Positions 17,515 to 25,826 of a stretch of 64,000 nucleotides of DNA are shown in pieces. The stretch comes from Fimbriimonadaceae bacterium (GTDB lineage Bacteria > Armatimonadota > Fimbriimonadia > Fimbriimonadales > Fimbriimonadaceae). Where the stretch lies: the NCBI GenBank assembly GCA_019187105.1, contig JABAQM010000001.1, positions 1,550,001 to 1,614,000 of the forward strand, written 5' to 3'. How positions within the stretch are numbered: position 1 is the stretch's first letter; each line of letters begins with the position of its first letter. The notes below the pieces were generated by a model. It was not told the origin of the DNA, searched no databases, and worked only from the letters and a program-made list of their open reading frames with translations. The position numbers were made by a program, and so were the translations under genes.

Positions 17515-18906
17515 GTGTTGACCGCAATCTCCCTTGTCCTCACGACGATTCCATTCACGAACATCACAGCAGAGTTAAAGATCCAGCTCGCCAACGACGC
17601 CGCCTGCTGGGTAGATGTGGACGCGGACGGCTGGACCGACCTGGTGTGCGGCGGGGTGGTTTGGCGCAGCGAGCAGGGTAAGTCCTTCGAACGCCTCACT
17701 GAAGGTTTGGGCTCGGTTGTCGCGGCGGACTACGATAACGACGGATATCCAGACCTCTTCTCTTACTCACGGCAGAAGCTGTATCGCAATCTGAAGGGCA
17801 AGAAGTTTGAAGCGGTACAGCTGCCGGACCTTCCCGCCACGGTCTCGCGAGGCGCCTGCTGGGCCGACCTCGATGCCGATGCCTTTGTCGACCTCTTCGT
17901 CGGCGGGTTCGAAGACTGGGAGCGGCAAATCACCTACCCAAGCTTCATCCTCAAGAACCAATCGGGAAAAAGCTTTCAGTTGGTTTGGCAAGAGTCTAAA
18001 TACCGAACGAGGGGGGTAACCGCATGCGACTTCGATCGGGACGGGCTTGCCGAAGTCTATGTCTCCAACTACCGGCTGCAGCCAAACCAGCTATGGAATC
18101 GCAGCAAGGCGGGAGTCATGCGGGATCTCGCCCCCGATCGCAACGCCGTCGCCACATCGGAAGGCTTTTCTGGCGGCCATTCGATCGGGGCGGCTTGGGG
18201 CGACTTTGATGGCGACGGTGAGATCGATCTTTTTGCCGGAAACTTCGCCCACGTTGACGATCGGGGCGACCAGCCGAAGTCGCGTTTCCTGCACAACAAG
18301 GGCGCCAAGGGCGGCTGCCGTTTCGATGACAAGGGCACCTGTGGGGTCTGGTACCAGGAGTCCTATGCCTCTCCGGCTGCCGGCGACGCTGACAACGACG
18401 GCGACCTGGACCTGTTCTTTACGACCGTCTACGGGACGGCCTCATTCAACCGGCCCAACTACCCGGTGCTGTTCCAGAACGAAGGCGCATTCAAGTTCAC
18501 CGACGCGACCGAAGGGAGTGGCCTCGAAAAGCTTCCGCCGACCTACCAAGCCGCCTTCGCCGATCTTCGCAACGATGGCCGGCTGTGCCTGGCCACGGCC
18601 GGTTCGCTCTTCGCCTCCAAGTCTCCGGCGAAGCATTGGCTCGGCGTGCGTCTGGAAGGCGATGGCAAGAAAGTGAACCGCAGCGCGATCGGTGCGCAAG
18701 TACGAATCAAAGTGGGAAGCAGAGTTGTGACTCGCCAGGTCGAGGCCGGAACCGGGGAAGGCAATCAGAATGACCTTCGCCTGCACGTTGGGCTGGGTGA
18801 CAATGTAGGGCCGGTGGATCTGGACATCCTGTGGCCCGGCGGATTCCGACAGACCGTCAAATCGGTCCGATCGAACCGAATTGTTACCGTCAAGTTTCGG
18901 CGCTAA
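17515..18906 (+). CDS. FG-GAP/VCBS repeat protein with ASPIC/UnbV C-terminal domain
   Basis: A 463-residue secreted protein: short hydrophobic leader (MLTAISLVLTTIPF), then FG-GAP/VCBS beta-propeller blades with calcium-binding loops (DVDADGWTDLV, DYDNDGYPDLF, DLDADAFVDLF, DFDGDGEIDLF, DADNDGDLDLF). The C-terminal ASPIC/UnbV domain (NDLRLHVGLGDN, VDLDILWPGGFRQTV) is the family's signature pair. Such proteins are extracellular and common in soil Acidobacteria, Planctomycetes and Armatimonadota; their exact role is unknown. It is divergent from the cytochrome peroxidase gene, and a TAACCT box sits 6 nt before the start. Confidence 0.9.
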   Translation: MLTAISLVLTTIPFTNITAELKIQLANDAACWVDVDADGWTDLVCGGVVWRSEQGKSFERLTEGLGSVVAADYDNDGYPDLFSYSRQKLYRNLKGKKFEAVQLPDLPATVSRGACWADLDADAFVDLFVGGFEDWERQITYPSFILKNQSGKSFQLVWQESKYRTRGVTACDFDRDGLAEVYVSNYRLQPNQLWNRSKAGVMRDLAPDRNAVATSEGFSGGHSIGAAWGDFDGDGEIDLFAGNFAHVDDRGDQPKSRFLHNKGAKGGCRFDDKGTCGVWYQESYASPAAGDADNDGDLDLFFTTVYGTASFNRPNYPVLFQNEGAFKFTDATEGSGLEKLPPTYQAAFADLRNDGRLCLATAGSLFASKSPAKHWLGVRLEGDGKKVNRSAIGAQVRIKVGSRVVTRQVEAGTGEGNQNDLRLHVGLGDNVGPVDLDILWPGGFRQTVKSVRSNRIVTVKFRR

Positions 18907-18934
18907 GTCGGGCACCGTTACCAACAAAGAGAGA

Positions 18935-18955
18935 GGAGCCCCATTTCGGGGCTCC
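18935..18955. terminator. Shared intrinsic terminator between converging genes
   Basis: A perfect 8-bp stem, GGAGCCCC, with loop ATTTC and GGGGCTCC. It lies between two converging genes. On the minus strand it is followed by a moderately T-rich CTCTCTTTGTTGG; on the plus strand the tail is poor. Confidence 0.65.
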
Positions 18956-18972
18956 GGAGGGGTTTACGGATG

Positions 18973-19471
18973 TTAAGGAATTAGGACGGTGTCGATCACG
19001 TGGATGACCCCGTTGCCGCACAGAATGTCGGTTTTGATGACTTTCGAGTGGTTCACGGTGACGCCCTTCTTGTTCTCGATCTTCACCGACTTTCCGCCAA
19101 GTGTCTTGATGGACGAGCCGTTCTTGAGGCTCACGACATCGGCAGCGACGAACTTGCCGGGAACGACGTGGTACGTCAGGATCGCCTTGAGCTTCTCCTT
19201 GTTCTCCGGCTTAAGTAGGGTGGGCAAGGGTGCCCGGCTTCTTCTTTTCTAGCTTCTCGAAGGCCGCATTGGTCGGCGCAAACACCGTGAAAGGACCATC
19301 GCCTTTGAGGGCATCGACCAGCCCAGCGGCCTTAACCGCGGCCACGAGAGTAGAAAAGTCCTTGGCTCCGGCGGCTGTATCGACGATGTCCTTCTGAGAG
19401 GATGTGCCGGCGAAGGACAAGGAAGCGGTCACGGCGACGATGAATAACGGAATGAACATTTTCAGTTTCAT
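18973..19471 (-). pseudogene. Secreted FAS1 (fasciclin) domain protein, frameshifted
   Basis: Two overlapping frames together make one FAS1 protein of about 165 residues. The first (19211-19471) has a signal peptide ([22 protein letters not shown]), then [20 protein letters not shown] and the FAS1 H1 block [16 protein letters not shown]. The second (from 19227 down to 18973) continues with [20 protein letters not shown] and the H2 region [13 protein letters not shown]. Deleting one base from the run at 19222-19224 restores [12 protein letters not shown] exactly as in homologous proteins. FAS1 domains mediate adhesion at the cell surface. It lies downstream of DUF378 and probably shares its repeat-bearing promoter. 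A sequencing error is as likely as a real mutation. Confidence 0.85.
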
Positions 19472-19480
19472 AGCAATCTC

Positions 19481-19702
19481 CTAGCGACTGGCCACCACGA
19501 CGCCGTGGCTCGAATCCGGCATGGTCAATCGAATGGCTTGGTAAAGAGCGGCTGCACCGACGAGGATGTAGATAAGGCTCGCGAGGGGGCTGCCCGCTCC
19601 AAACAGTGCGGCGACCAGATCGAACTGCGCCGCGCCCACCATTCCCCAGTTGAGCCCGCCCACAATCAGCAGCACAAGGGTAACGACGTTTAGGGTTTTC
19701 AT
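19481..19702 (-). CDS. DUF378 family small membrane protein
   Basis: A 73-residue protein with two transmembrane helices. The N-terminal helix contains the DUF378 signature VLLIVGGLNWGMVGAAQFDLV, and a short loop (FGAGSPLASLIYILVG) leads into the second. The C-terminal tail is short and polar. The start at 19702 has GGAGAG 5 nt upstream; a longer frame to 19753 would run through the promoter. It is first in a two-gene unit with the FAS1 gene 9 bp downstream, driven by the near-consensus promoter at 19742-19770. Function unknown. Confidence 0.88.
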   Translation of the reverse strand: MKTLNVVTLVLLIVGGLNWGMVGAAQFDLVAALFGAGSPLASLIYILVGAAALYQAIRLTMPDSSHGVVVASR

Positions 19703-19741
19703 GATCTCTCCTGTCCGCCGCCACTCGGCCCGGACACATTC

Positions 19742-19770
19742 ATTGTACGACACTGTCTAGAGTTTGTCAA
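19742..19770 (-). promoter_or_regulatory. Near-consensus sigma-70 promoter for DUF378-FAS1
   Basis: Read on the minus strand: TTGACA (plus 19765-19770), a 17-nt spacer, then TACAAT (plus 19742-19747). The -35 box is itself one unit of the YTNGACA repeat array, and two further units fall in the spacer and -10 region. A bound repressor would therefore block polymerase directly. Confidence 0.85.
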
Positions 19771-19782
19771 GTATATGTCGAG
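19744..19782 (-). promoter_or_regulatory. Four direct repeats, candidate operator of the MerR/B12 regulator
   Basis: Minus-strand 7-mers CTCGACA (19776-19782), CTTGACA (19765-19771), CTAGACA (19754-19760) and TCGTACA (19744-19750), spaced 11, 11 and 10 bp. Head-to-tail 11-bp spacing matches how the DNA-binding domains of a CarH tetramer are known to line up on DNA. The link to the adjacent regulator is inferred. Confidence 0.7.
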
Positions 19783-19820
19783 AATTTTCAAGATCTTTCC
19801 TCCGCAGTTCCTCATCGATA

Positions 19821-19838
19821 TTCGACAGAACTTAGACA
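19821..19838 (+). promoter_or_regulatory. Two direct repeats, candidate autoregulatory operator
   Basis: Plus-strand TTCGACA (19821-19827) and TTAGACA (19832-19838), 11 bp apart. They match the consensus of the opposite array but point toward the regulator gene. Confidence 0.6.
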
Positions 19839-19849
19839 TGCAGTACTAT
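19821..19849 (+). promoter_or_regulatory. Promoter of the MerR/B12 regulator gene, leaderless type
   Basis: TTCGAC (19821-19826), 17-nt spacer, TACTAT (19844-19849). The expected transcription start falls at about 19856, which is the GTG start codon. Confidence 0.6.
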
Positions 19850-19855
19850 TAGGTC

Positions 19856-20743
19856 GTGCAGTTCCCGATTCGTAACGTGTCGCAGATCACGGGATTGAGC
19901 TCCCACACGATTCGGGCTTGGGAGCGCCGATACAGCGCCGTGACCCCGGAGCGATCCGGCACGAATCGGCGGCTCTACCGCCAAGGAGAGGTTGAGCGCC
20001 TCAAGCTGCTCCACCGTGCGGTTTCAGCGGGCTTCAGTATTGGCAGCGTCGCCAAGCTCTCAGACCAAGCACTCCAAGAGTTGCTTGGCGGCCCTGCAAT
20101 CGACGACACGTCCGAAGGCAGTCTCCTCGAACAGTGCCGAGGTGCCGTGCGCGACCTCGACGGCAAGGCGCTTGAGTCCGTACTCGTCATGGTATCGACG
20201 AAGTCCGGGATGCGAGCGGCGTTGCACGATCTCATCCTGCCCCTGCTGGATTGGATCGACACGGAATGGGCGCGAGGAAAGCTAACGATCAGCCAAGAAC
20301 ACCTTGCATCGGCGGTGATTCGAACCTTCCTGGAGAAAGTGCGGAGCGGCCTTCCAGTATCCACAATCGCCCCGCGAATCGTTGTCACAACGCCGGCAAA
20401 CCAGATTCACGAGATCGGTGCTCTGTTGGTTGGCATCACTGCATCCATGGCATCGTGGCAGGTCATCTACCTCGGACCAAACCTACCCGCGAGCGAGATT
20501 GTCGATGCCTCCCATAGGTCCGGAGCAGCTGCCGTAGCGCTCAGCCTGGTGTTTCCGACCGACGACGAACGCATTGGTGAGGAGTTGCGCACGATCCGCA
20601 AGGGCCTCAAACCGTCCGTGATTCTGTTCGTGGGTGGCCGGGCCGCGCCACACTACCAGCGGGAGCTGGCCGAAGTGAACGCGATCCTCGTTCCAAGTCT
20701 CGCGGCCCTTGAGGATCGTCTGGCCGGGCTTCGACCCAACTAA
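19856..20743 (+). CDS. MerR-type regulator with B12-binding domain (CarH/LitR-like)
   Basis: A 295-residue regulator. Residues 1-70 are a MerR winged helix (FPIRNVSQITGLSSHTIRAWERRY, NRRLYRQGEVERLKLL). A helical bundle follows, then a B12-binding Rossmann domain. The helix bundle carries the W-x9-EH motif of CarH-type photoreceptors (Trp138, Glu148, His149). The lower-ligand loop is QIHEIG with His185; the usual first Asp of DxHxxG is Gln183. The residue after Trp138 is Ala, so the His that forms the light-induced adduct in Thermus CarH is not at that place. CarH binds adenosylcobalamin in the dark, represses as a tetramer, and dissociates in light. The start is GTG and appears leaderless. 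Repeats in its own promoter suggest autoregulation. Confidence 0.9.
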   Translation: MQFPIRNVSQITGLSSHTIRAWERRYSAVTPERSGTNRRLYRQGEVERLKLLHRAVSAGFSIGSVAKLSDQALQELLGGPAIDDTSEGSLLEQCRGAVRDLDGKALESVLVMVSTKSGMRAALHDLILPLLDWIDTEWARGKLTISQEHLASAVIRTFLEKVRSGLPVSTIAPRIVVTTPANQIHEIGALLVGITASMASWQVIYLGPNLPASEIVDASHRSGAAAVALSLVFPTDDERIGEELRTIRKGLKPSVILFVGGRAAPHYQRELAEVNAILVPSLAALEDRLAGLRPN

Positions 20744-20771
20744 GCGGCCCGCAGACCATCGGAGCAGCCGG

Positions 20772-22775
20772 CTAGCGTGGCTTCGGCTTGACCTGTGGGA
20801 ACGAGCTGATGCGCAGTCTTGCCGCCCCCATCGGGATCAGCTTCAACTTTTGTCGCGGACGGTCGGTTGCGACCGGGCTCTTTGGCAAGATCGCGCAGAG
20901 GCCGTTTTCGTCGATTCCCCAGCTCGGGATTTGCCGTCCTTCGGCTTCCAACTCGATCGGCACGTCTGCCAACGTGAAGGGATAGTTTGACTTTGGCCAG
21001 GGCTTTGCAGAGACTTTGAACTTCGTTCCCGAAACCAGGCCAAAGTTCCAGTCGGACTTGGGAAGGATCTCAAAGGTCGGCCAGGGTTGCTGATCGACGC
21101 CAGGCTGCCAGGACGAGTCGTGCTGCGCGGTCTTCAGGCCGTCCACTCGGCGATACTCTTCTTCGATCCTCAAGCTGAAGGTCAGCGGCCCGCAATCCAC
21201 GCTGACCGCATCCTTCATTTGGTCCCAAACGCGCACCCGAGGCTCGAACGGTAGGGAGATTTCCACACGGTCGCCTTTGGACCACTCCCGCTCGATCCGA
21301 AGGTACTTGCCGGGCTCGCACCGCTCCGCTTTGCCCGCAACCTTGATGCTCGCTCCCTTTGCCCACAACGGAACGAGGACGTAGAGGGGGAATCTCACGG
21401 GACTCGCCGTCCCGACTTCCATCACCACGGCGCCATCGAAAGGATAGTGGGTGGTGGTGGTGATCGTGACTTCCTTGCCGTCGGCCACCTTGGCCGTAAC
21501 GGTGCCTTCGCAGAAGGTAAGGGCAGCAAGGCCGTTGTCTTGGGTTGCCATCCAAGTGCTCTCGAGGAAGTTGACCCACCCGCTCGTATGGTTGTGCTGG
21601 CAGCACCTGCTGCTGAACGGATTCATCAGAAGATACGGCCCCGGGTTGTCGATGCCGGGGTGGTGATTGGCGGCATCGCTGACCACCATGTTTGGCGCGG
21701 TCAGATAACGCAGCGCCCGCTGATCGGGCATGAAAGCTGCCGGCATGGAGTTGAAAGCAACATCCTCGGTATTTGCCACCCACAGCGGGTCGCCGGTAAT
21801 CGCGGTCATCACCTGGTTCGAGAGAATCTGCTCGACGAACGCGCAGGTTTCCGTCGCCTGGTGGGGGTCGTCGTGCCCGGGACGCGCATTCTCGTCCGCT
21901 CCGAACATCCCGCCCGGCACCTCGCCATACTTCTCCCGGATGAACTCGAAGTTGCGGTAGCTTGCCCGCAGGTCAGCCTCGTTCCCGCTTTGCTGGAAGT
22001 AGGTGGCCGGCGCCCGGAAGCATTCGGCGATGTTCACCACATGGAAATTGGGCAAGCGACCGAGCTGGCGCCAGTTTGCGGTGTTGCGGTCGATCTTGGT
22101 TGCCAGTTCCAGGAGAAACGCATCGCCGGTGCGGTTGTAGAGCCAATACACGCTCGCAAGGTTGTCGCCCCCGCGGCTGTTCTCCCAATAGTCCTGCAAG
22201 AACGCCTCGTCGGGAATCGTCAGCTGCCACCGAAAGTAGTTCGTCATCAGCTCGATGACCCGCTTGTCTCCGGAATGCTCGTGCCAAGCCTGCAGGATTT
22301 GGAGCATGAGCATCTGGGCCCAGAGGTCGCGATTGCCCTTCCCTTTGAGAACGATCGGGCCAAAGTCACCGTTCGGTCGTACACTCTTGAAAGCGCCCTC
22401 AACCCAAAGCTTCGTCTCCTCGATCATCGCAGGATCATTCAGAACGAAGCCAATCCGGCAATAGCCTCGCAGCCAATAAGGAACCTCCTCCCAACCGTAT
22501 TTGCCCTTACCTTCCGGGTTTAGCCAGGCATTGTCCTGCTTGATCAGCCAGATGGAAATCTTGCCGAGTTCCCCGGCAAGGCCCTTTCGTTGCCGATCCA
22601 GCATCTCCAAGAGCCAGCCTGCGGGCCGGAACGCCGTGATCGGCAGTTTCATCAGCGGAACCGGTCGGAGCGGCTCGCGATTGGGAAAATAAAAAGCATT
22701 CTTGCCGGCAGTCGGCGGTCGGTCGACGATCGAAGCGGGCGCGGAAAGGGCGGTCATGAGTAGGGCAGCGAGCAT
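20772..22775 (-). CDS. Glycoside hydrolase family 127-like (DUF1680) beta-L-arabinofuranosidase
   Basis: A 667-residue secreted enzyme (leader MLAALLMTALSAPAS). The (alpha/alpha)6 barrel shows the DUF1680/GH127 pattern: YWLRGYCRIGFVL, SRGGDNLASVYWLYN, the catalytic-region block HQATETCAF (Glu plus Cys), and the Cys pair in SSRCCQHNHTSGW that binds zinc and supplies the nucleophile in GH127. A beta-sandwich follows (PLYVLVPLWAKG, VSVDCGPLTFSL). The family removes beta-L-arabinofuranose from plant glycans, but GH127/146 members vary. It sits 34 bp after the GH76-like gene on the same strand, so the two likely work together on polysaccharide. Confidence 0.85.
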   Translation of the reverse strand: MLAALLMTALSAPASIVDRPPTAGKNAFYFPNREPLRPVPLMKLPITAFRPAGWLLEMLDRQRKGLAGELGKISIWLIKQDNAWLNPEGKGKYGWEEVPYWLRGYCRIGFVLNDPAMIEETKLWVEGAFKSVRPNGDFGPIVLKGKGNRDLWAQMLMLQILQAWHEHSGDKRVIELMTNYFRWQLTIPDEAFLQDYWENSRGGDNLASVYWLYNRTGDAFLLELATKIDRNTANWRQLGRLPNFHVVNIAECFRAPATYFQQSGNEADLRASYRNFEFIREKYGEVPGGMFGADENARPGHDDPHQATETCAFVEQILSNQVMTAITGDPLWVANTEDVAFNSMPAAFMPDQRALRYLTAPNMVVSDAANHHPGIDNPGPYLLMNPFSSRCCQHNHTSGWVNFLESTWMATQDNGLAALTFCEGTVTAKVADGKEVTITTTTHYPFDGAVVMEVGTASPVRFPLYVLVPLWAKGASIKVAGKAERCEPGKYLRIEREWSKGDRVEISLPFEPRVRVWDQMKDAVSVDCGPLTFSLRIEEEYRRVDGLKTAQHDSSWQPGVDQQPWPTFEILPKSDWNFGLVSGTKFKVSAKPWPKSNYPFTLADVPIELEAEGRQIPSWGIDENGLCAILPKSPVATDRPRQKLKLIPMGAARLRISSFPQVKPKPR

Positions 22776-22809
22776 GGCGCTTGTTGCCCGAGTCTATTCC
22801 ATCCGGTCG

Positions 22810-23853
22810 CTACCATTCGGAGAGGAGCGCCCGCGCTACCGACGCCTGATCCAGCAGCTGGAATTGATTGCGGCCCGCTTGCGACGGCCTGTCCCACCGG
22901 TTGCCAAAGCGGCCCTTGCCGTCCCGGCAGCGGCTCCAGACAAAGTCCAGAACGCCCCGAACGGTTTGCTCGATCGCGCGATCTTGGGGTCGGGCGTGAG
23001 CAAGCCCCTCCAGCCAGAGGTGCGCGAATTTACCGTCGTCCTTCGCCGCACCGGTCTTCGGATCGATCCAATGTGCAACCGAGGATTGGACCACCTTCTC
23101 GAGGTCGTCGAACTTGCCAAGATGGGCCGCCGCGCGCAGATAGAGCGCAGTGTTATAGGTCCACTTCGTCTTGTCGATCCGGCTGGCAAGCGTGATATTG
23201 TCCCAGAAAAGGCCATCGCCCGGGTCTTGGAGCTTCGTCTTTGTCCAGTTGACGATGGCCTCTGCCCGATCACGCAGATCGGATCGGCCCGTTCGGTCGG
23301 CAACCGCCAAGCAAGCAGCCGCCACCGGCAGATTCGAGCAGGTGTTCTTGGAGGTCTTCTCGTTCTCCCGCCAATAGATGCCGCCGCCCAACTTCTCGTC
23401 CCACCCGCTGAGCGAATAGGCGAGGGCTTCGTCCGCCCAGGTCAAGTACTTCCGTTCGCCGAGAATGTCGAAGGTCTCGGCCAGGGCCAGAACCATCCAG
23501 GCGTTATCGTCGTAGTACCGGTCGCCCTTCTTGGGAAACGGGGAGGCGTCATAGCCCGGCACCGGGCCGGCTGGGTTCCAGTAGGCTCGGCTGGCGTCGG
23601 CGTACTCCCGAAGCCATGGCTTGTACTTGGCATCGCGCTTGGCCGCCGCGTTAAGGGCCGAGAGCATCACGCCGGCCCCCCAATTGAAGCTGGGACCGCT
23701 CTTCGTACCGTCCGCATCGACCATCTCGGCGTAGAGCTTGCTTTTCGGAAGGTAGAACTCGCGACGGATCTGCTCTAGCACGGCAAATCCCCGCTGCACA
23801 AGGGTGGGGTCCTGGTCCATCGACATCACCGCCGCTATCACACCCGCCAGCAT
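22810..23853 (-). CDS. GH76-like six-hairpin glycosidase
   Basis: A 347-residue alpha-helical barrel protein. The catalytic Asp pair of GH76 alpha-1,6-mannanases is visible in YYDDNAWMVLAL. Other helices repeat with typical six-hairpin spacing (SFNWGAGVMLSALNAA, GGGIYWRENEKTSKNTCSN, LFWDNITL, WTYNTALYLRAAAHLG). It has only a short hydrophobic leader (MLAGVIAAVMSM), so export is uncertain. The predicted substrate is an alpha-linked mannan, by family only. It is the first gene of the pair with GH127. A TAGGCT box 6 nt before ATG suggests a leaderless message. Confidence 0.82.
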   Translation of the reverse strand: MLAGVIAAVMSMDQDPTLVQRGFAVLEQIRREFYLPKSKLYAEMVDADGTKSGPSFNWGAGVMLSALNAAAKRDAKYKPWLREYADASRAYWNPAGPVPGYDASPFPKKGDRYYDDNAWMVLALAETFDILGERKYLTWADEALAYSLSGWDEKLGGGIYWRENEKTSKNTCSNLPVAAACLAVADRTGRSDLRDRAEAIVNWTKTKLQDPGDGLFWDNITLASRIDKTKWTYNTALYLRAAAHLGKFDDLEKVVQSSVAHWIDPKTGAAKDDGKFAHLWLEGLAHARPQDRAIEQTVRGVLDFVWSRCRDGKGRFGNRWDRPSQAGRNQFQLLDQASVARALLSEW

Positions 23854-23859
23854 TGCACG

Positions 23860-23865
23860 AGCCTA
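23860..23865 (-). promoter_or_regulatory. -10 box (TAGGCT), leaderless type
   Basis: On the minus strand GGTAGGCT ends 6 nt before the ATG at 23853. Confidence 0.4.
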
Positions 23866-23965
23866 CCGCCCGCGTTGGAGGATGCTATTGCTTCGCATGC
23901 GCAGTTCATGCCAAAATATAAGTTCCGGCGCCTTGCACGACGTTTGGCGCATCCAGGTGTTTCCT

Positions 23966-25786
23966 TTGGCGAAGACGATTCAACTTAAACCCGAAGAGGT
24001 GCTCGTGCGTGATTATGCCGATCGCCTGATTCTTGAAAAGCTCACCGAGCTCCACGCCGCGGTCAAGCTCAGCGAGCTCGCCGACAAGCTTCAAGGGACC
24101 GGAATTGGCCTTGCCGCCATTCGCTCCCTGCTCGCCTCGAACCCCAGCCGCTTTGCTTACAGCGACCGGCGCTGGATTCCCGCCGCCCGAATCGAAGGGC
24201 GCGGCCGCCCGTTCGGCGAGTCGATCCGGCTCGTGATCGATCGCTTCGGCGGTCCGATGCCGATGCAGGTCTTGGTTCAGGAGCTGGCTTGGATTCGTAA
24301 CGCCGAGTCCGAGTTGCTCGAACCGCTCCTGGCCGACTACATCGGCAAAGACGATACGTTCGTGATGACCGAAGTCGGTGATGTCGCCCTTGCGGAATGG
24401 GTCTTCGTGGCAGCGGACGAAACCGTCGAGCGTGCATTGGCCCTCAACAAGCTGTCCCAAGAGGACTTGGACGCCGCCCTCGCCAAGCTGAAGGACTTCG
24501 ACTGGCGTCAGCCAGACGCCATCGCCAAGGCGCTTGAAAAAGCAGCCCCGATTTCGGTCAAGGGACTCGGAGCGGCCGCATGGTCGGTCCTGAACCCACA
24601 GGACTACAAGGCAACGCTGCTCTACAACTGGAAGGATTTCAACGCCACCCTCCTCGCCGTTCCCGGATTCACGTTCGCGCCGGACGGCATTATGCATCCG
24701 GAATCAGCGGCCAAGACCTGGATCAGCGCGGCCGTCAAGCTTGCCGAGAAGATTGCGCCAACCGTCGAGATCGAGGATGCCCAACCCATCGAGGTCAAGA
24801 TGGACGACGTCGCCAAGATGGCGAAGAAGATCATCGCCTCTGCCGAGACCTTGACTGCCGTCCAGCTTCTCGAAGAGTTCTACGAAATCACCCCCAGCGT
24901 CAAGACCTTCCCCGACGACCTCGCAAACGTGATCGCCGCTTTGCAGTCGCGGGACGACGTGTGGTGGGTCGGCGGCGATCGGTTCCGAAAGCCCGGCACG
25001 GCACCCGACTTCGTCGAAACCATTCCCGACGTGTTCCAATTCGTGCAGACCAGCTTCCTCGATGAGGAGGGCGAGCTCGTCGATGTCGAGTTGACCGACG
25101 ACGGACTCAGCAGCACCCTCCGCAAGCTGCTGCTGCACCCGCTCGCCACGGACGTTCTCGACGAGGACCCCACTCCTCCGGCGAAGAACATGCCGGAAGC
25201 GCTGCGCCTGGTTCTCAAGCCGATTCACCGCGAGCTCGGAACCTTCCCTCTCAGCCAGTTCCCTAACGGCTTCCTCGATGGCCAGCCTGAAATCCAGGAG
25301 TTGATATTCAGCGACCCCCACGGACGCGAGCTGCAGGTTTGGGCGAATCTTCGCCACCGCCTCCTCTTCAATTTCATCGACTGGTTCTACGAGCAGCCTG
25401 TCGAATCGGGAGCGGTCTTCAGCCTGATGAAGACGCACAAGCCGAATGTGTTTGAATTCGCCTGGTTGGATCAAACCGATCCGGTTGTCTACATCAGCAC
25501 GCAGCGCATGGAAGAGCTTCGGGATATCGCGACCCGGGCCGACGACATGAGCACCCTGCAAATCCTGCAGGAGGTCATGACGCACTGGCCGAAGGGCGCC
25601 GACTTCCTCACCATCCTGTGGGAGGTGAACGTCGTTCGCCGAAGCACGCGAAGGCTCGTCGCCTCGCTGCTCAGCAGCTATCACTGTTTCTATCAGCGCT
25701 CGGGCTCGCCGGTTTGGCACTATGACGCCAAGAAGGCCGAGCAGGGCTTCGACAAGGCGAAACGCAAGTTCGTCAAGAAGGCCTGA
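23966..25786 (+). CDS. Large protein of unknown function with winged-helix-like repeats
   Basis: A 606-residue soluble protein with no signal peptide or membrane segment. The first 160 residues read like two winged-helix units (LEKLTELHAAVKLSELADKL, then LASNPSRFAYSDRRWIP, and later VLVQELAWIRN with DDTFVMTEVGDVALAEW). A similar unit recurs near residues 280-340 (LTAVQLLEEFYEITP, SRDDVWWVGGDRFR). Aromatic-rich C-terminal segments follow (NFIDWFYEQPVES, CFYQRSGSPVWHY) and a Lys-rich tail. The start is TTG 23966 with AGGTG 7 nt upstream; the longer frame to 23804 overlaps the GH76 gene. It precedes rpsT by 40 bp. I do not recognise the family; DNA binding is a guess. Confidence 0.7.
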   Translation: MAKTIQLKPEEVLVRDYADRLILEKLTELHAAVKLSELADKLQGTGIGLAAIRSLLASNPSRFAYSDRRWIPAARIEGRGRPFGESIRLVIDRFGGPMPMQVLVQELAWIRNAESELLEPLLADYIGKDDTFVMTEVGDVALAEWVFVAADETVERALALNKLSQEDLDAALAKLKDFDWRQPDAIAKALEKAAPISVKGLGAAAWSVLNPQDYKATLLYNWKDFNATLLAVPGFTFAPDGIMHPESAAKTWISAAVKLAEKIAPTVEIEDAQPIEVKMDDVAKMAKKIIASAETLTAVQLLEEFYEITPSVKTFPDDLANVIAALQSRDDVWWVGGDRFRKPGTAPDFVETIPDVFQFVQTSFLDEEGELVDVELTDDGLSSTLRKLLLHPLATDVLDEDPTPPAKNMPEALRLVLKPIHRELGTFPLSQFPNGFLDGQPEIQELIFSDPHGRELQVWANLRHRLLFNFIDWFYEQPVESGAVFSLMKTHKPNVFEFAWLDQTDPVVYISTQRMEELRDIATRADDMSTLQILQEVMTHWPKGADFLTILWEVNVVRRSTRRLVASLLSSYHCFYQRSGSPVWHYDAKKAEQGFDKAKRKFVKKA

Positions 25787-25826
25787 GCGAATCGGCTACA
25801 ATAACCGGAGAATTTAACCAAAAAGC

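Noticed and set aside
22702-23778. 358-residue plus-strand frame
   Set aside because: Lies opposite the GH76-like gene, which has motifs and sensible codon use; shadow frame.
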